Shown piece after piece: positions 9,464 through 17,893 of a DNA stretch of 49,257 nt (position 1 is its first letter; the number at the start of each line of letters is the position of its first letter). The notes under the pieces are model-generated. The model searched no databases and had not been told where the DNA came from. It saw only the letters and a program-made list of their open reading frames with translations. A program made the position numbers and the translations under genes. The stretch spans positions 1-49,257 of the forward strand of contig JAKSBX010000143.1 of NCBI GenBank assembly GCA_022360905.1. Direction: 5' to 3'. This DNA comes from Chromatiales bacterium (GTDB taxonomy: Bacteria; Pseudomonadota; Gammaproteobacteria; Chromatiales; Chromatiaceae).

Positions 9464-9931
9464 ATGTCAAGTAACGACACATTGATTGATCGCCGTGAAT
9501 TTCTGGTTGGAACCGCAGCGGCTTTGACAATGGCTGCTATTCCAACTACTGCTTCAGCAATGCAACAACATCAACACCACCATCATCATCACGGTAAACA
9601 CAAAGGCCTTGTGGATGCCGCCGAAGAGTGTGTTGCAACCGGTAAGACCTGTTTGAACCATTGCCTGGTACTGCTTGGCGATGGCGATACCTCGATGAAG
9701 GAGTGCTCGAAGAATGTCAATGAAATGATTCCAGTATGCGAGGCTATGGCAACACTGGCCTTATCCGATTCAAAAAATTTGAAAGTAATTGCGCAGGGAT
9801 GCCTGGCTGTCTGTAAGGATTGTGCAGCCGCCTGTAAGGAGCACATAGACAAACACCAGGAGTGTAAGGATTGCTATGAGGCCTGTAAGCACTCTATCAA
9901 AGTCGTCGAAGCATATTTGAAGACTGCCTGA
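9464..9931 (+). CDS. Tat-exported four-helix Cys-rich copper-storage-like protein (Csp1-like)
   Basis: 155 residues. The N-terminus has a Tat-type signal (DRREFLVG, hydrophobic AAALTMAAIPTTASA). A natural His-rich stretch (residues ~36-46) follows, then a helical region with 12 cysteines in CxxC/CxxxC spacing (GCLAVCKDCAAACKEH, ECKDCYEACKH). This matches the DUF326/Csp four-helix bundle family, in which cysteines inside the bundle hold many Cu(I) ions. The Tat signal indicates export, as in Csp1 of methanotrophs. The ATG has GAGAGG 12 bp upstream. A short palindrome (ATTCCCTGGAAT, 9400-9411) lies in the upstream region, but I cannot assign it to a copper regulator. Copper binding is inferred from the family; demand from copper respiratory enzymes is plausible. 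Confidence 0.85.
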   Translation: MSSNDTLIDRREFLVGTAAALTMAAIPTTASAMQQHQHHHHHHGKHKGLVDAAEECVATGKTCLNHCLVLLGDGDTSMKECSKNVNEMIPVCEAMATLALSDSKNLKVIAQGCLAVCKDCAAACKEHIDKHQECKDCYEACKHSIKVVEAYLKTA

Positions 9932-10001
9932 TTTACTTCAGGTCTTTGGGACATCCATTGCTCTTGCGCCATTGCAGTTGACGGTTTTGTAATCGAACCA
10001 A

Positions 10002-10206
10002 ATGGCGCTTGGCCGGAGCAGGCGCGTCTCTATCACATCATAAAGCGGTATTACCCGGCGTTCAGAGATATGATCGCCGGGTAGGGCAACTCTTTGCTCT
10101 GCACGTACAGCAGGAATTTACCGACTACCTCAAATACGGCCGGCCGGAGCACGGATTCCTGCGGGTGCAATGTACCGAATATCAGCCAACCTGTGGAGTT
10201 GAATGA
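10002..10206 (+). mobile_element. IS91-family transposase remnant (N-terminal part)
   Basis: The only identifiable content of the 9932-10329 gap. One frame reads LYHIIKRYYPAFRDMIAG and stops at 10081. The next frame continues VQQEFTDYL and then GFLRVQCTE, which are N-terminal motifs of IS91-type (Y2 HUH) transposases just before their zinc-finger. A frameshift and a stop separate them and the rest is missing. The same opening segment recurs at 34051-34140. Non-functional relic. Confidence 0.7.
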
Positions 10207-10329
10207 ATTGAGGTCGGGTAGACGGGCATCTCAAGCATATTCTGCCCCCATTTTTCTGCCTATACTTTCCATTACTTTCCGTGTACCTTTATACAGTCAG
10301 CCAAAGGACTTAAGTCACAAGGAGTCAGT

Positions 10330-13300
10330 GTGCATTTGCTCAATTCGTACTTACGCAAACTCTTTCTGGTTATTACCACTTCTACCTGGCTTGTCGCCTG
10401 TGGCAGTGGTGGTGGCAGTAGCAGTGATGAACCAGCCACCGATACCACACCTGATGCTTTTTACTTCGACGATCAAAACAATGTTGCGCCAAACACGGTC
10501 ATAACCTCTAACCGTATTACAGTCTCAGGCATAGACGCTGCTGCTGAGATTAGCGTGACTAACGGCGAATATGCAATTGACGACAGTGCATTTGCCAGCG
10601 CCGCAGGCAGCGTATCCAATGGCCAGACCGTCACACTACGGCATACTTCTTCATCGCTCAACACCACTGCGACGACTACAGATATAAACATTGGCGGCGT
10701 TCGTGGCAGCTTTACTTCCACTACAGCGTCGTTAGATACCATACCTGACGCCTTCAGCTTCGCTGATCAATCCGATGTTGCGCCAAACACAGTCATTACC
10801 TCTAACAGTATCATGGTCTCTGGAATAGATTCAGTTGCTGCGATTAGCGTGACTGACGGTGAATATGCGATTGACGACAATCCCTTTACCAGCGTCGAAG
10901 GCACGGTGTCCAATGGGCAGGCAATTAGATTACGGCATACTTCATCATCGTCGTATATGACCATGAACTCTACCTTCATAAGCATTGGTGGTGTCAGTGG
11001 TAGCTTTGTTTCCACAACAGGTCCAATTGGTACAGGTTTTAATAGGGCTAGGGGATTTAATGGTGCTGTCACCGGCATCACTCCTGTTGCGGACGGTAGC
11101 GGTGATCTGTATGTGATCGGCTACTTTACCACTTACAACAGTACCGCCAGTAATCGCATCATACGCCTGAACAGCGATGGCACGGTGGATACTGAATTTG
11201 AGGTGGGGAGTGGTTTTGATGGAAATGTCAAGAGCATCAGTTTCGCCACGGACGGTAGCGGTGATCTTTATTTGGGCGGGATGTTCACTACGTACAACGG
11301 TATTGCCAGCAATCGTATCATACGCCTTAACAGCGATGGTACGGTAGATACCGCATTTGCTGTGGGAACTGGTTTTGATGGCGTCATTAGTGGAGTAAAT
11401 AGTATCAGTCCCGCTACAGACGGTAGCGGTGATCTGTATGTGGGCGGAAACTTTACCACTTACAACGGCATCGCCAGCAATCACATCATACGCCTGAACA
11501 ACGATGGCACGGTGGATACCGCGTTTGTTGTGGGAACTGGTTTTGATGGCGTCTATAGTGCAGTAAATAGTATCAGTCCCGCTACGGATGGTAGCGGTGA
11601 TCTGTATGTGGGTGGAGACTTTACCACTTACAATGGTATTGCCAGTAATAACATCATACGTCTGAACAGCGATGGCACAGTGGATGATACGTTTTCGGTG
11701 GGGAGTGGTTTTGGTTTTTCGGACGATTTTATGTCCCCGTTACCAGTTTACAGCAATGTCAAGAGTATCATTCCCACCATGGACGGTAGCGGCGATTTGT
11801 ATGTGGGAGGGAGCTTCGACACTTACAACGGCGCCACCAGCATTAATATCATACGTCTGAACAGCAATGGCACTGTGGATAGTGCGTTTACGCTGGAGCC
11901 TGTTGTTAATGGTGATGTCCGCAGTATCAGCCCCATCTCAGACGGTAACAGTGTTGTCTATCTGGGAGGAGGCTTTAACACTTACAGCGGCACCGCCAGC
12001 AATCGCATCCTGCGTCTGCACAACGATGGCACTTTGGATACCACATTTGTAGTGGGAAGTGGTTTTGATGACGACGTCTATAGTATCAGTCTCGCCACGG
12101 ATGGTACTGGTGATCTGTATGTAGGTGGGGTGTTTAACAAGTACAACGGTATCGGAAGCAATAACATTATACGCTTAAACAGCGACGGTACAGTGGATAG
12201 TGGGTTTGCGGTAGCGAGTGGTTTTGATTCCAGTGTCAATAGTATCAGCCCCGCCGTGGACGGTAGCGATGATGTTTATCTGGGTGGGGCATTTACCGCT
12301 TACGATGGCACCCCCAGCAATTACCTCGCACGCCTGAATAGCGATGGCACGGCGGATACAATGTATGGAGTCGAAAGCGGTGCTGATCGCATTGTCAAGA
12401 GTATTATTCCTGCTACAGATGGGAGCGGTGATCTATATGTAGGCGGTAACTTTTCCGGTTACACCGACACCACCAGTTTTTCTCACCTCATACGCGTGAA
12501 TAGCGATGGCACGTTGGATACTACCTTTGAACTTGATTGGAATTGGACTTCTAGTTGGGAATCAGGTGTCCACTGCTTCAGTACCGCCACCGACGGTAGC
12601 GGTGATCTATACGTAGGTGGAGGCTTTGTCGTTAGAATGCACTTCACCAACCCTTCGCTCTTAAATATCGTTACCAACAATATCACGCGGTTGAACAGCG
12701 ATGGCTCGGTAGATGCCACATTTGAAGTGGGAAATGGTTTTGATGACGACGTCTACACCATTAGTCCTGCCACGGACGGTAGTGGTGATCTGTATGTAGG
12801 TGGTGAATTTACCTCTTTTAATCGTATATACAATATTCCTCACGCCAGCAATAATATCATACGCCTGAATAGTAATGGCACGGTGGACACTGGGTTTGCA
12901 GTGGGGACTGGTTTTGAGACTGTGGATACGACTCAGCCGGATTGGCTAGATATATATAATGCAGTTTACACTATCAGCCCGGCCACAGACGGTAGCGGTG
13001 ATCTGTATGTGGGTGGGGAGTTTAACAGTTACAACGGCGTCACCAGCAATAACATCATACGACTGAACAGTGATGGCACCGTGGATACCGAATTTGCGAT
13101 AGGGACGGGTTTTGATGAACCAGTCAGGAGCATCATCTTCACTTCAGACGGTAGTGGTGATCTGTATGTGGGCGGAGAGTTCACCACTTACAACGGCATC
13201 GCCAGTAATCGCATCATACGCCTGAACAGCGATGGCACGGTGGATACTACGTTTGCGGTGGGGAGCGGCTTCAATGCCCATGTCAATACGCTCAGTCTCG

Positions 13301-13407
13301 CTACAGATGGTAGTGGCGATCTATACGTGGGTGGGGCCTTTACGAGTTATCAAAACTCAACGGTCGATAGAATGGCACGTTTAAATCCGGATGGTAGTTT
13401 GAATTGA
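10330..13407 (+). CDS. Delta-60-repeat beta-propeller lipoprotein
   Basis: 1025 residues, GTG start with AAGGAG 6 nt upstream. The N-terminus is a lipoprotein signal (hydrophobic stretch then LVACGSGG), so Cys24 is the probable lipid anchor. Two ~95-residue modules follow (each opening PDAF-F-DQ and ending IGGV-GSF). From about residue 254 there are 14 repeats of 48-72 residues of the delta-60/DUF5122 type, each with DGSGDLYVGG-F--YNG, NIIRLNSDGTVDT-F and a V--GFD turn. The family folds as beta-propellers and occurs in large surface proteins. There is no catalytic motif, so an adhesive or scaffolding role at the outer membrane is most likely. It stands alone between an IS remnant and convergent narXL. 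Confidence 0.85.
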   Translation: MHLLNSYLRKLFLVITTSTWLVACGSGGGSSSDEPATDTTPDAFYFDDQNNVAPNTVITSNRITVSGIDAAAEISVTNGEYAIDDSAFASAAGSVSNGQTVTLRHTSSSLNTTATTTDINIGGVRGSFTSTTASLDTIPDAFSFADQSDVAPNTVITSNSIMVSGIDSVAAISVTDGEYAIDDNPFTSVEGTVSNGQAIRLRHTSSSSYMTMNSTFISIGGVSGSFVSTTGPIGTGFNRARGFNGAVTGITPVADGSGDLYVIGYFTTYNSTASNRIIRLNSDGTVDTEFEVGSGFDGNVKSISFATDGSGDLYLGGMFTTYNGIASNRIIRLNSDGTVDTAFAVGTGFDGVISGVNSISPATDGSGDLYVGGNFTTYNGIASNHIIRLNNDGTVDTAFVVGTGFDGVYSAVNSISPATDGSGDLYVGGDFTTYNGIASNNIIRLNSDGTVDDTFSVGSGFGFSDDFMSPLPVYSNVKSIIPTMDGSGDLYVGGSFDTYNGATSINIIRLNSNGTVDSAFTLEPVVNGDVRSISPISDGNSVVYLGGGFNTYSGTASNRILRLHNDGTLDTTFVVGSGFDDDVYSISLATDGTGDLYVGGVFNKYNGIGSNNIIRLNSDGTVDSGFAVASGFDSSVNSISPAVDGSDDVYLGGAFTAYDGTPSNYLARLNSDGTADTMYGVESGADRIVKSIIPATDGSGDLYVGGNFSGYTDTTSFSHLIRVNSDGTLDTTFELDWNWTSSWESGVHCFSTATDGSGDLYVGGGFVVRMHFTNPSLLNIVTNNITRLNSDGSVDATFEVGNGFDDDVYTISPATDGSGDLYVGGEFTSFNRIYNIPHASNNIIRLNSNGTVDTGFAVGTGFETVDTTQPDWLDIYNAVYTISPATDGSGDLYVGGEFNSYNGVTSNNIIRLNSDGTVDTEFAIGTGFDEPVRSIIFTSDGSGDLYVGGEFTTYNGIASNRIIRLNSDGTVDTTFAVGSGFNAHVNTLSLATDGSGDLYVGGAFTSYQNSTVDRMARLNPDGSLN
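11089..13404 (+). repeat. 14 tandem ~150-bp coding repeats
   Basis: Fourteen imperfect units encode the delta-60 repeats. The core that encodes DGSGDLYVGG is nearly invariant at DNA level in most units, while unit length varies from about 145 to 215 bp by insertions in one loop. Such DNA identity favours recombination-driven copy-number change. Confidence 0.85.
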
Positions 13408-13558
13408 TCATTATGCAGACCATTCCAGCAAGGGAAGAGGATGGCCGGTTATACTTAAGGCAGATAACCCAGACAGCCAACTCTAATCAGATAGTGTTGG
13501 GCAATCACCGGTAGAGAAAAGCGCGTCGATCACAGCGTGAGACGTAATGGTAGTAGGG

Positions 13559-13581
13559 TGGTTTTTTCCAGAAAAAAACCA
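13559..13581. terminator. Bidirectional terminator between the propeller gene and narL
   Basis: A 9-bp stem TGGTTTTTT / AAAAAACCA with a 5-nt loop lies between two convergent genes (stops at 13407 on plus and 13602 on minus). Its T-rich arm serves the plus strand and the complementary arm the minus strand. The stem is AT-rich and so weak. Confidence 0.5.
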
Positions 13582-13601
13582 GGGACTTCCTCGGTTTGGG
13601 C

Positions 13602-14258
13602 TTAGAATTGATCCTTATGAGTCACCGCCCATACGGCAGCTTCAACACGGGTTTTCAGCCCCAGTTTTTTTAGTAGATGCTTGACATGGACCTTGACAGT
13701 CGACTCTGCAATCGAAAGTGCGCGTGCGATCACTTTATTGCTTTCGCCTTCGCTGATGTGGCTCAGAATCTCTCTCTCCCTGTCTGTCAGGTCAAGCGTG
13801 GATAGTGCAGCGTCGCGTGCTCCCTCCGCTTGCATGGCGCGGGCCAGACATTCAGCGACATTGGGCGATAAGGCAACCCGGCCTTCGGCGACCTCATTCA
13901 GTTTTTGCATGAGTTGTGTTGGTTTCATGTCCTTCAGCAGGTAGCCGTCTGCGCCGGACCGAAGTGCCGCAACAACGTCTTCCTCTGCGTTGGATACGGT
14001 GAGCATGACGACGCGTGCGGTAGATTCACTACTCTTCAATTTAGCTAGTACTTCCAGCCCGCTCATCTCGGGCATGTTCAGGTCGAGAAGTATCAGGTCG
14101 GGTTTCAGTTCGTTGACCATGTTGATCCCCTCGGGACCACTGTCGGCTTCGCCGATAATTTCGATATCCGGGCTCAGATCGGCAAGTTGCTGCAGTCCTT
14201 TCCTTAACAGCGGGTGGTCATCGATGACAACGATTCGTTGGGCAGCTGTTGCGTTCAT
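13602..14258 (-). CDS. narL: NarL response regulator
   Basis: 218 residues. An N-terminal receiver carries the acidic pair near D13-D14 and the phospho-acceptor D59 in LLDLNMPEMSG. A C-terminal LuxR/NarL HTH (about 150-215, TDREREILSHISEG then STVKVHVKHLLKKL) follows. Phosphorylated NarL activates nitrate-respiration promoters at TACYYMT-type heptamers. The ATG overlaps the stop of the upstream sensor gene by 4 bp, so the two are translationally coupled. Position next to narK-narGHJI and partnership with a P-box sensor support narL rather than a generic LuxR regulator. Confidence 0.92.
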   Translation of the reverse strand: MNATAAQRIVVIDDHPLLRKGLQQLADLSPDIEIIGEADSGPEGINMVNELKPDLILLDLNMPEMSGLEVLAKLKSSESTARVVMLTVSNAEEDVVAALRSGADGYLLKDMKPTQLMQKLNEVAEGRVALSPNVAECLARAMQAEGARDAALSTLDLTDREREILSHISEGESNKVIARALSIAESTVKVHVKHLLKKLGLKTRVEAAVWAVTHKDQF

Positions 14259-16153
14259 ATTTCTACCGTGTCCTGAGAGTAGTTGGGTTGATCGTTTTTA
14301 GGTTGAAACTGCAGGCGTATTCTGGTTCCTTTGTCGAGCCGGGGTTCGATCTTGATTTGAGCGTTGAGAGAGTTTGCACGTTCACGCATGATCGCCAGAC
14401 CGTAGTGGTGTGTCCGCTCCGCCTGTGGGGGTATGCCGATGCCATCGTCTTCAATATCGATAATCACCTCTCCATTTGTATTCTGTGAGAGTCTGATATC
14501 CGCTTTCGTGGCTTTGGCATGGTAGGTAATGTTAGACAGCGCTTCGCGCACGATCTGTAAGACATGGATCTCTTCGTTGACGCTCAGTGGATCCCCACTG
14601 ATCCGGTTGTTGAGGTTGATATCCAGATTGCTGCGACCCCGGAATCCTTCAACGGTTTCGCCAAGTGCGGCAGCCAGACCGTTTTCATCCATCTTCAAGC
14701 GAAAGGTTGTCAGCAGTTCACGCAGTTGGCGATATGAGGCATCCAGGCCCTCCTCAAGTTCTGCCATGACTTCCGTGACATTCGCAGAAACCTCATCGGG
14801 TTTAATCAATATGGATAGACGCGCCACCTGGATTTTTAGATAAGAAAGCGATTGTGCAAGAGAGTCATGCAGTTCTCTTGCGATAATGCTGCGTTCATCG
14901 AGTAGTGCCAGTCGGCGGCGCTGGTTGATGCGGCGGGTAACCCCAATGGCGATACCGATATGCCGCCCAAGTGTATTCAATAGATGTGTCTGCCAGGGCT
15001 CCATGGAATTGCCGAATTGATATTCGATAAGTAACACACCGTACTGCTGCTCCTGGTCATTGACTGGGATGGAAAGGATATTGGAATTGCCGATGATCAA
15101 TTTGCGTTGTTTTCCGTCATCAATGCAGATATTGCAGTTTGCCGTTTCACACATGGGCGGGATCGTGCCACTGTTGGCCAGGCGATGGGCGTGGTGGCTG
15201 TCGTGATCGAGCAGGCAGAGTGTAATACCCTTAACGTCGACCACTTTGGCAATGTCGGTGAGCATTTTGCGATAGGTCGGTTCCGAGATCGGTGCTTTGG
15301 TCAGTCCGCGGGATATGTCGTAGAGCAGTTCCAGCGAATTGTTGCGTTGAGTGAGCTCCTGCGTTTTTTCTTCAACGCGCTGCTCCAAATCTTCATATAT
15401 TCGAGATAGCTGTATCGCCATCGTATTGAAAGCCTGACCAAGGCGACCCAATTCATCCGGGCCGGTATGTCCGACACGCACACTCAGGTCGCCTTCCCCC
15501 GCCTTTTCCGCTGAACTCAACAGGTCGCGTAATGGGCTGACGATATCGGTCTGCATCAGGTAGAGCGTGGCGGCGGCCACCATCAATGTAAGCAGCAGGC
15601 TGATACTCTGCATCAAACCTAGTAGGTGAATGCGTGACTCCGCATCTTCTTCCAGCTGATGGACCAGCTTATCAATATCATTGACAAAGCTTTCGATCAG
15701 GGTGTGAAAGGTACGACTGGTTCTATCCAGGCGAGTCGCTGATGTGCCGGTTTCGATCTCCTGTATGAATGCAATGATTTGCGGATTGACCGCAAGATGC
15801 CAACGAGATTCCACCAGGGAGTAAATCGTTTGCACTGATTGGTTGTGAGCTCCGGAGATTGAACTGGTGAGCTGGGGATCGTTGAAACGGCTTTCAAATT
15901 CACCAATCAAATCCTTGATATCCTCGCTGGTCCTGAAATCACCATTACGACGTGCCTCCAGGGCCGCGGCAATACGATAGGACTGCATACGTAAACTGCC
16001 GGCGATATTGACGGCGCTCGCTTCACCATAAGTGATGCGTGCGATAAAAACAGCACTGGCCATACCGGCAACTGCCAGTACGGTGATCACCCCCATGGCC
16101 AATCCGGCCCGGGCGAGTAGTGTGTGACTGAAAAAACCGAACAGGGATTGCAC
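14255..16153 (-). CDS. narX: Nitrate/nitrite sensor histidine kinase NarX
   Basis: 632 residues, GTG start. TM1 at ~14-38 is followed by the P-box (residues 46-61, AGSLRMQSYR), the nitrate-binding helix diagnostic of NarX/NarQ. After a periplasmic four-helix region come TM2 (~176-200), HAMP (~201-255), a central GAF-like module with a Cys cluster (C335, C340, C343), a HisKA_3 helix with phospho-acceptor H429 (ARELHDSLAQSL) and a C-terminal HATPase with DDGIGI. Nitrate in the periplasm triggers autophosphorylation and transfer to NarL. It forms a narXL operon divergent from narK1. The ribosome site at the GTG is poor, but no better start is seen. Confidence 0.93.
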   Translation of the reverse strand: MQSLFGFFSHTLLARAGLAMGVITVLAVAGMASAVFIARITYGEASAVNIAGSLRMQSYRIAAALEARRNGDFRTSEDIKDLIGEFESRFNDPQLTSSISGAHNQSVQTIYSLVESRWHLAVNPQIIAFIQEIETGTSATRLDRTSRTFHTLIESFVNDIDKLVHQLEEDAESRIHLLGLMQSISLLLTLMVAAATLYLMQTDIVSPLRDLLSSAEKAGEGDLSVRVGHTGPDELGRLGQAFNTMAIQLSRIYEDLEQRVEEKTQELTQRNNSLELLYDISRGLTKAPISEPTYRKMLTDIAKVVDVKGITLCLLDHDSHHAHRLANSGTIPPMCETANCNICIDDGKQRKLIIGNSNILSIPVNDQEQQYGVLLIEYQFGNSMEPWQTHLLNTLGRHIGIAIGVTRRINQRRRLALLDERSIIARELHDSLAQSLSYLKIQVARLSILIKPDEVSANVTEVMAELEEGLDASYRQLRELLTTFRLKMDENGLAAALGETVEGFRGRSNLDINLNNRISGDPLSVNEEIHVLQIVREALSNITYHAKATKADIRLSQNTNGEVIIDIEDDGIGIPPQAERTHHYGLAIMRERANSLNAQIKIEPRLDKGTRIRLQFQPKNDQPNYSQDTVEI

Positions 16154-16283
16154 CTCGCTAATGGAGAGAAGCGGAAAATATGCAGGTTTTTTAGGATTAG
16201 TCCCTTTTTCCCAGCGTGCAAGGAATCCATATACCTGTATTTTGCATGCTACATTTAAATACCATGATATTCAAAGTGTTATA

Positions 16284-16304
16284 GGTGGTATGGTCTCTAC
16301 TACC
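16284..16304. promoter_or_regulatory. Near-palindrome in the narX-narK1 spacer
   Basis: GGTGGTA - 7 nt - TACTACC is an inverted repeat with one mismatch in the divergent spacer. It resembles paired NarL heptamers only loosely (TAC at the right arm), so assignment to NarL is tentative. Confidence 0.35.
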
Positions 16305-16339
16305 AAAGTATTAGTTGCGCTCTTTTCAGCAAAAACGGC

Positions 16340-16353
16340 TTGATCTGAGTCAA
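16340..16353 (+). promoter_or_regulatory. FNR/Anr site upstream of narK1
   Basis: TTGAT-CTGA-GTCAA matches the FNR consensus TTGATnnnnATCAA at 9 of 10 positions. If its centre (16346.5) is at -41.5, transcription starts near 16388 and the -10 would be GATATT at 16375-16380, which fits a class II FNR promoter. It implies anaerobic induction of narK1-K2-GHJI. Confidence 0.75.
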
Positions 16354-16416
16354 TAGCCTAGTCACTCGAAAACCGATATTTTCGCCCTCCACAGTAATTT
16401 TTTAGGAGGGTGAAAA

Positions 16417-17856
16417 ATGGCGTCACAGAGACAACAGCAGCTCTCTGTATTAACAATGAGCACCCTGGCATTTACCGCCTGTTTCGCGGTTTGGGTGATG
16501 TTCTCCATCATCGGTATTCCCATCAAGGAGCTGCTCTCGCTAAACGAGACCCAGTTCGGTGTCCTGATTGCCACGCCCATCCTTACCGGTTCACTGGCAC
16601 GTCTGCCCGTCGGCATGCTGACCGATAAGTATGGTGGACGTATCGTCTACTTCCTGCTGATGCTCACTACCATACTGCCGCTCTATCTGATTGGAGAAGC
16701 GAACCAATACTGGCAATTTCTCGTACTCGGGCTTTTTGTCGGTCTCGCGGGCGCCTCTTTCTCCGTGGGTATCGCCTATACCGCGCGTTGGTTCACTAAG
16801 GAAAAGCAAGGCTTTGCCATGGGAATCTTCGGTGCCGGCAATGCCGGTGCCGCGCTGACCAAGTTTGTCGCACCTTCAGTCGTTGTCGCGTACGGCTGGG
16901 AGACGGTGCCGAAGATCTATGCCATCGGCATGTTCGTGGTGGTGGTGGTTTTCTGGATGTTCACCTTCTCGGATCCGAAACATAAAGTCGGTTCGCACGT
17001 CACGTTGAGGGATCAACTGAAGTTGCTCAAGGATCCGAATATCTGGAAGTACATGCAGTACTATTCGCTGGTGTTCGGCGGCTTTGTCGGGTTGTCGTTG
17101 TGGATGACGAAGTACTACATCGCCGAGTATGGTTTCGACATTACCACCGCGGCACTCCTGGCATCGATCTTTGTCTTGCCGTCCGGAGTGATCCGTGCCC
17201 TCGGTGGCTGGTTCTCCGATAAGTTCGGTGCCTACAAGGTGACCTGGTGGGTGATGTGGATCTCCTGGGTTTGCCTTTTTCTCATGTCCTACCCGCAGAC
17301 CGAGATGGTGGTGAAGACCATCAACGGCGATGTCAGTATCGGCGTGGGTCTCAACGTCTGGGTCTTCACCGCACTGCTGTTTGTGGTCGGTATCGCCTGG
17401 GGTTTCGGCAAGGCCTCTGTGTTTAAGTTTCTCTCCGACGAGTATCCGGACAATATCGGCGTTGCCTCCGGCATCGTCGGTCTCGCCGGCGGCATGGGTG
17501 GCTTCCTGCTTCCCATCATGTTCGGTGCTCTGATCGATTTCACCGGCATCAACAGCGTGGTCTTCATGCTGCTCTATGGCGCCACCTGCGTCTCCCTGGT
17601 CTGGATGCACTACACCTTCGCCAAGGAGCGTCAGGAGGAGGAGAAGCAGGTTGCCCGGCAACACGCCTACGACGCCTATGTTCGTGCCCATGAGAATCCC
17701 GGAGAGTACGCCGCCGCTCGCGCCGCCATGGAGCAGGCCGATCTGCTCGAGCAGCTGATGGCCAAGTACGCCGAAGCGCGAAAAGTGGCGGAACTGGAGG
17801 CGGAGAAGATCCGCTCCGGTCAGCTGCGCGTTCAGCCCGCTGACGTTCTCGAATAA
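16417..17856 (+). CDS. narK1: NarK1-type nitrate/proton symporter
   Basis: 479 residues, major facilitator family with about 12 membrane helices over residues ~10-405. Both nitrate signature loops are present: GAGNAGAALTKFVAP in TM5 and GIVGLAGGMGGFLLP in TM11. These match NarK1 (the nitrate/H+ symporter half of fused NarK1K2 proteins). A charged 70-residue cytoplasmic tail (about 408-479, rich in Glu, Ala and Arg) goes beyond the usual family end and looks helical. The ribosome site is AGGAGGG upstream of ATG 16417, and the FNR site lies 64 bp upstream. It would start respiration by importing nitrate when none is yet being exchanged for nitrite. Confidence 0.9.
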   Translation: MASQRQQQLSVLTMSTLAFTACFAVWVMFSIIGIPIKELLSLNETQFGVLIATPILTGSLARLPVGMLTDKYGGRIVYFLLMLTTILPLYLIGEANQYWQFLVLGLFVGLAGASFSVGIAYTARWFTKEKQGFAMGIFGAGNAGAALTKFVAPSVVVAYGWETVPKIYAIGMFVVVVVFWMFTFSDPKHKVGSHVTLRDQLKLLKDPNIWKYMQYYSLVFGGFVGLSLWMTKYYIAEYGFDITTAALLASIFVLPSGVIRALGGWFSDKFGAYKVTWWVMWISWVCLFLMSYPQTEMVVKTINGDVSIGVGLNVWVFTALLFVVGIAWGFGKASVFKFLSDEYPDNIGVASGIVGLAGGMGGFLLPIMFGALIDFTGINSVVFMLLYGATCVSLVWMHYTFAKERQEEEKQVARQHAYDAYVRAHENPGEYAAARAAMEQADLLEQLMAKYAEARKVAELEAEKIRSGQLRVQPADVLE

Positions 17857-17893
17857 ACCTAGCTGTAAACAAATTTAGTTGGAGGAGTAAGCA

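Noticed and set aside
9571..9596. Run of His codons as an engineered tag
   Set aside because: It sits after a Tat signal in a family where His-rich stretches occur, interrupted by Gln and followed by Gly-Lys-His; nothing else suggests a construct.
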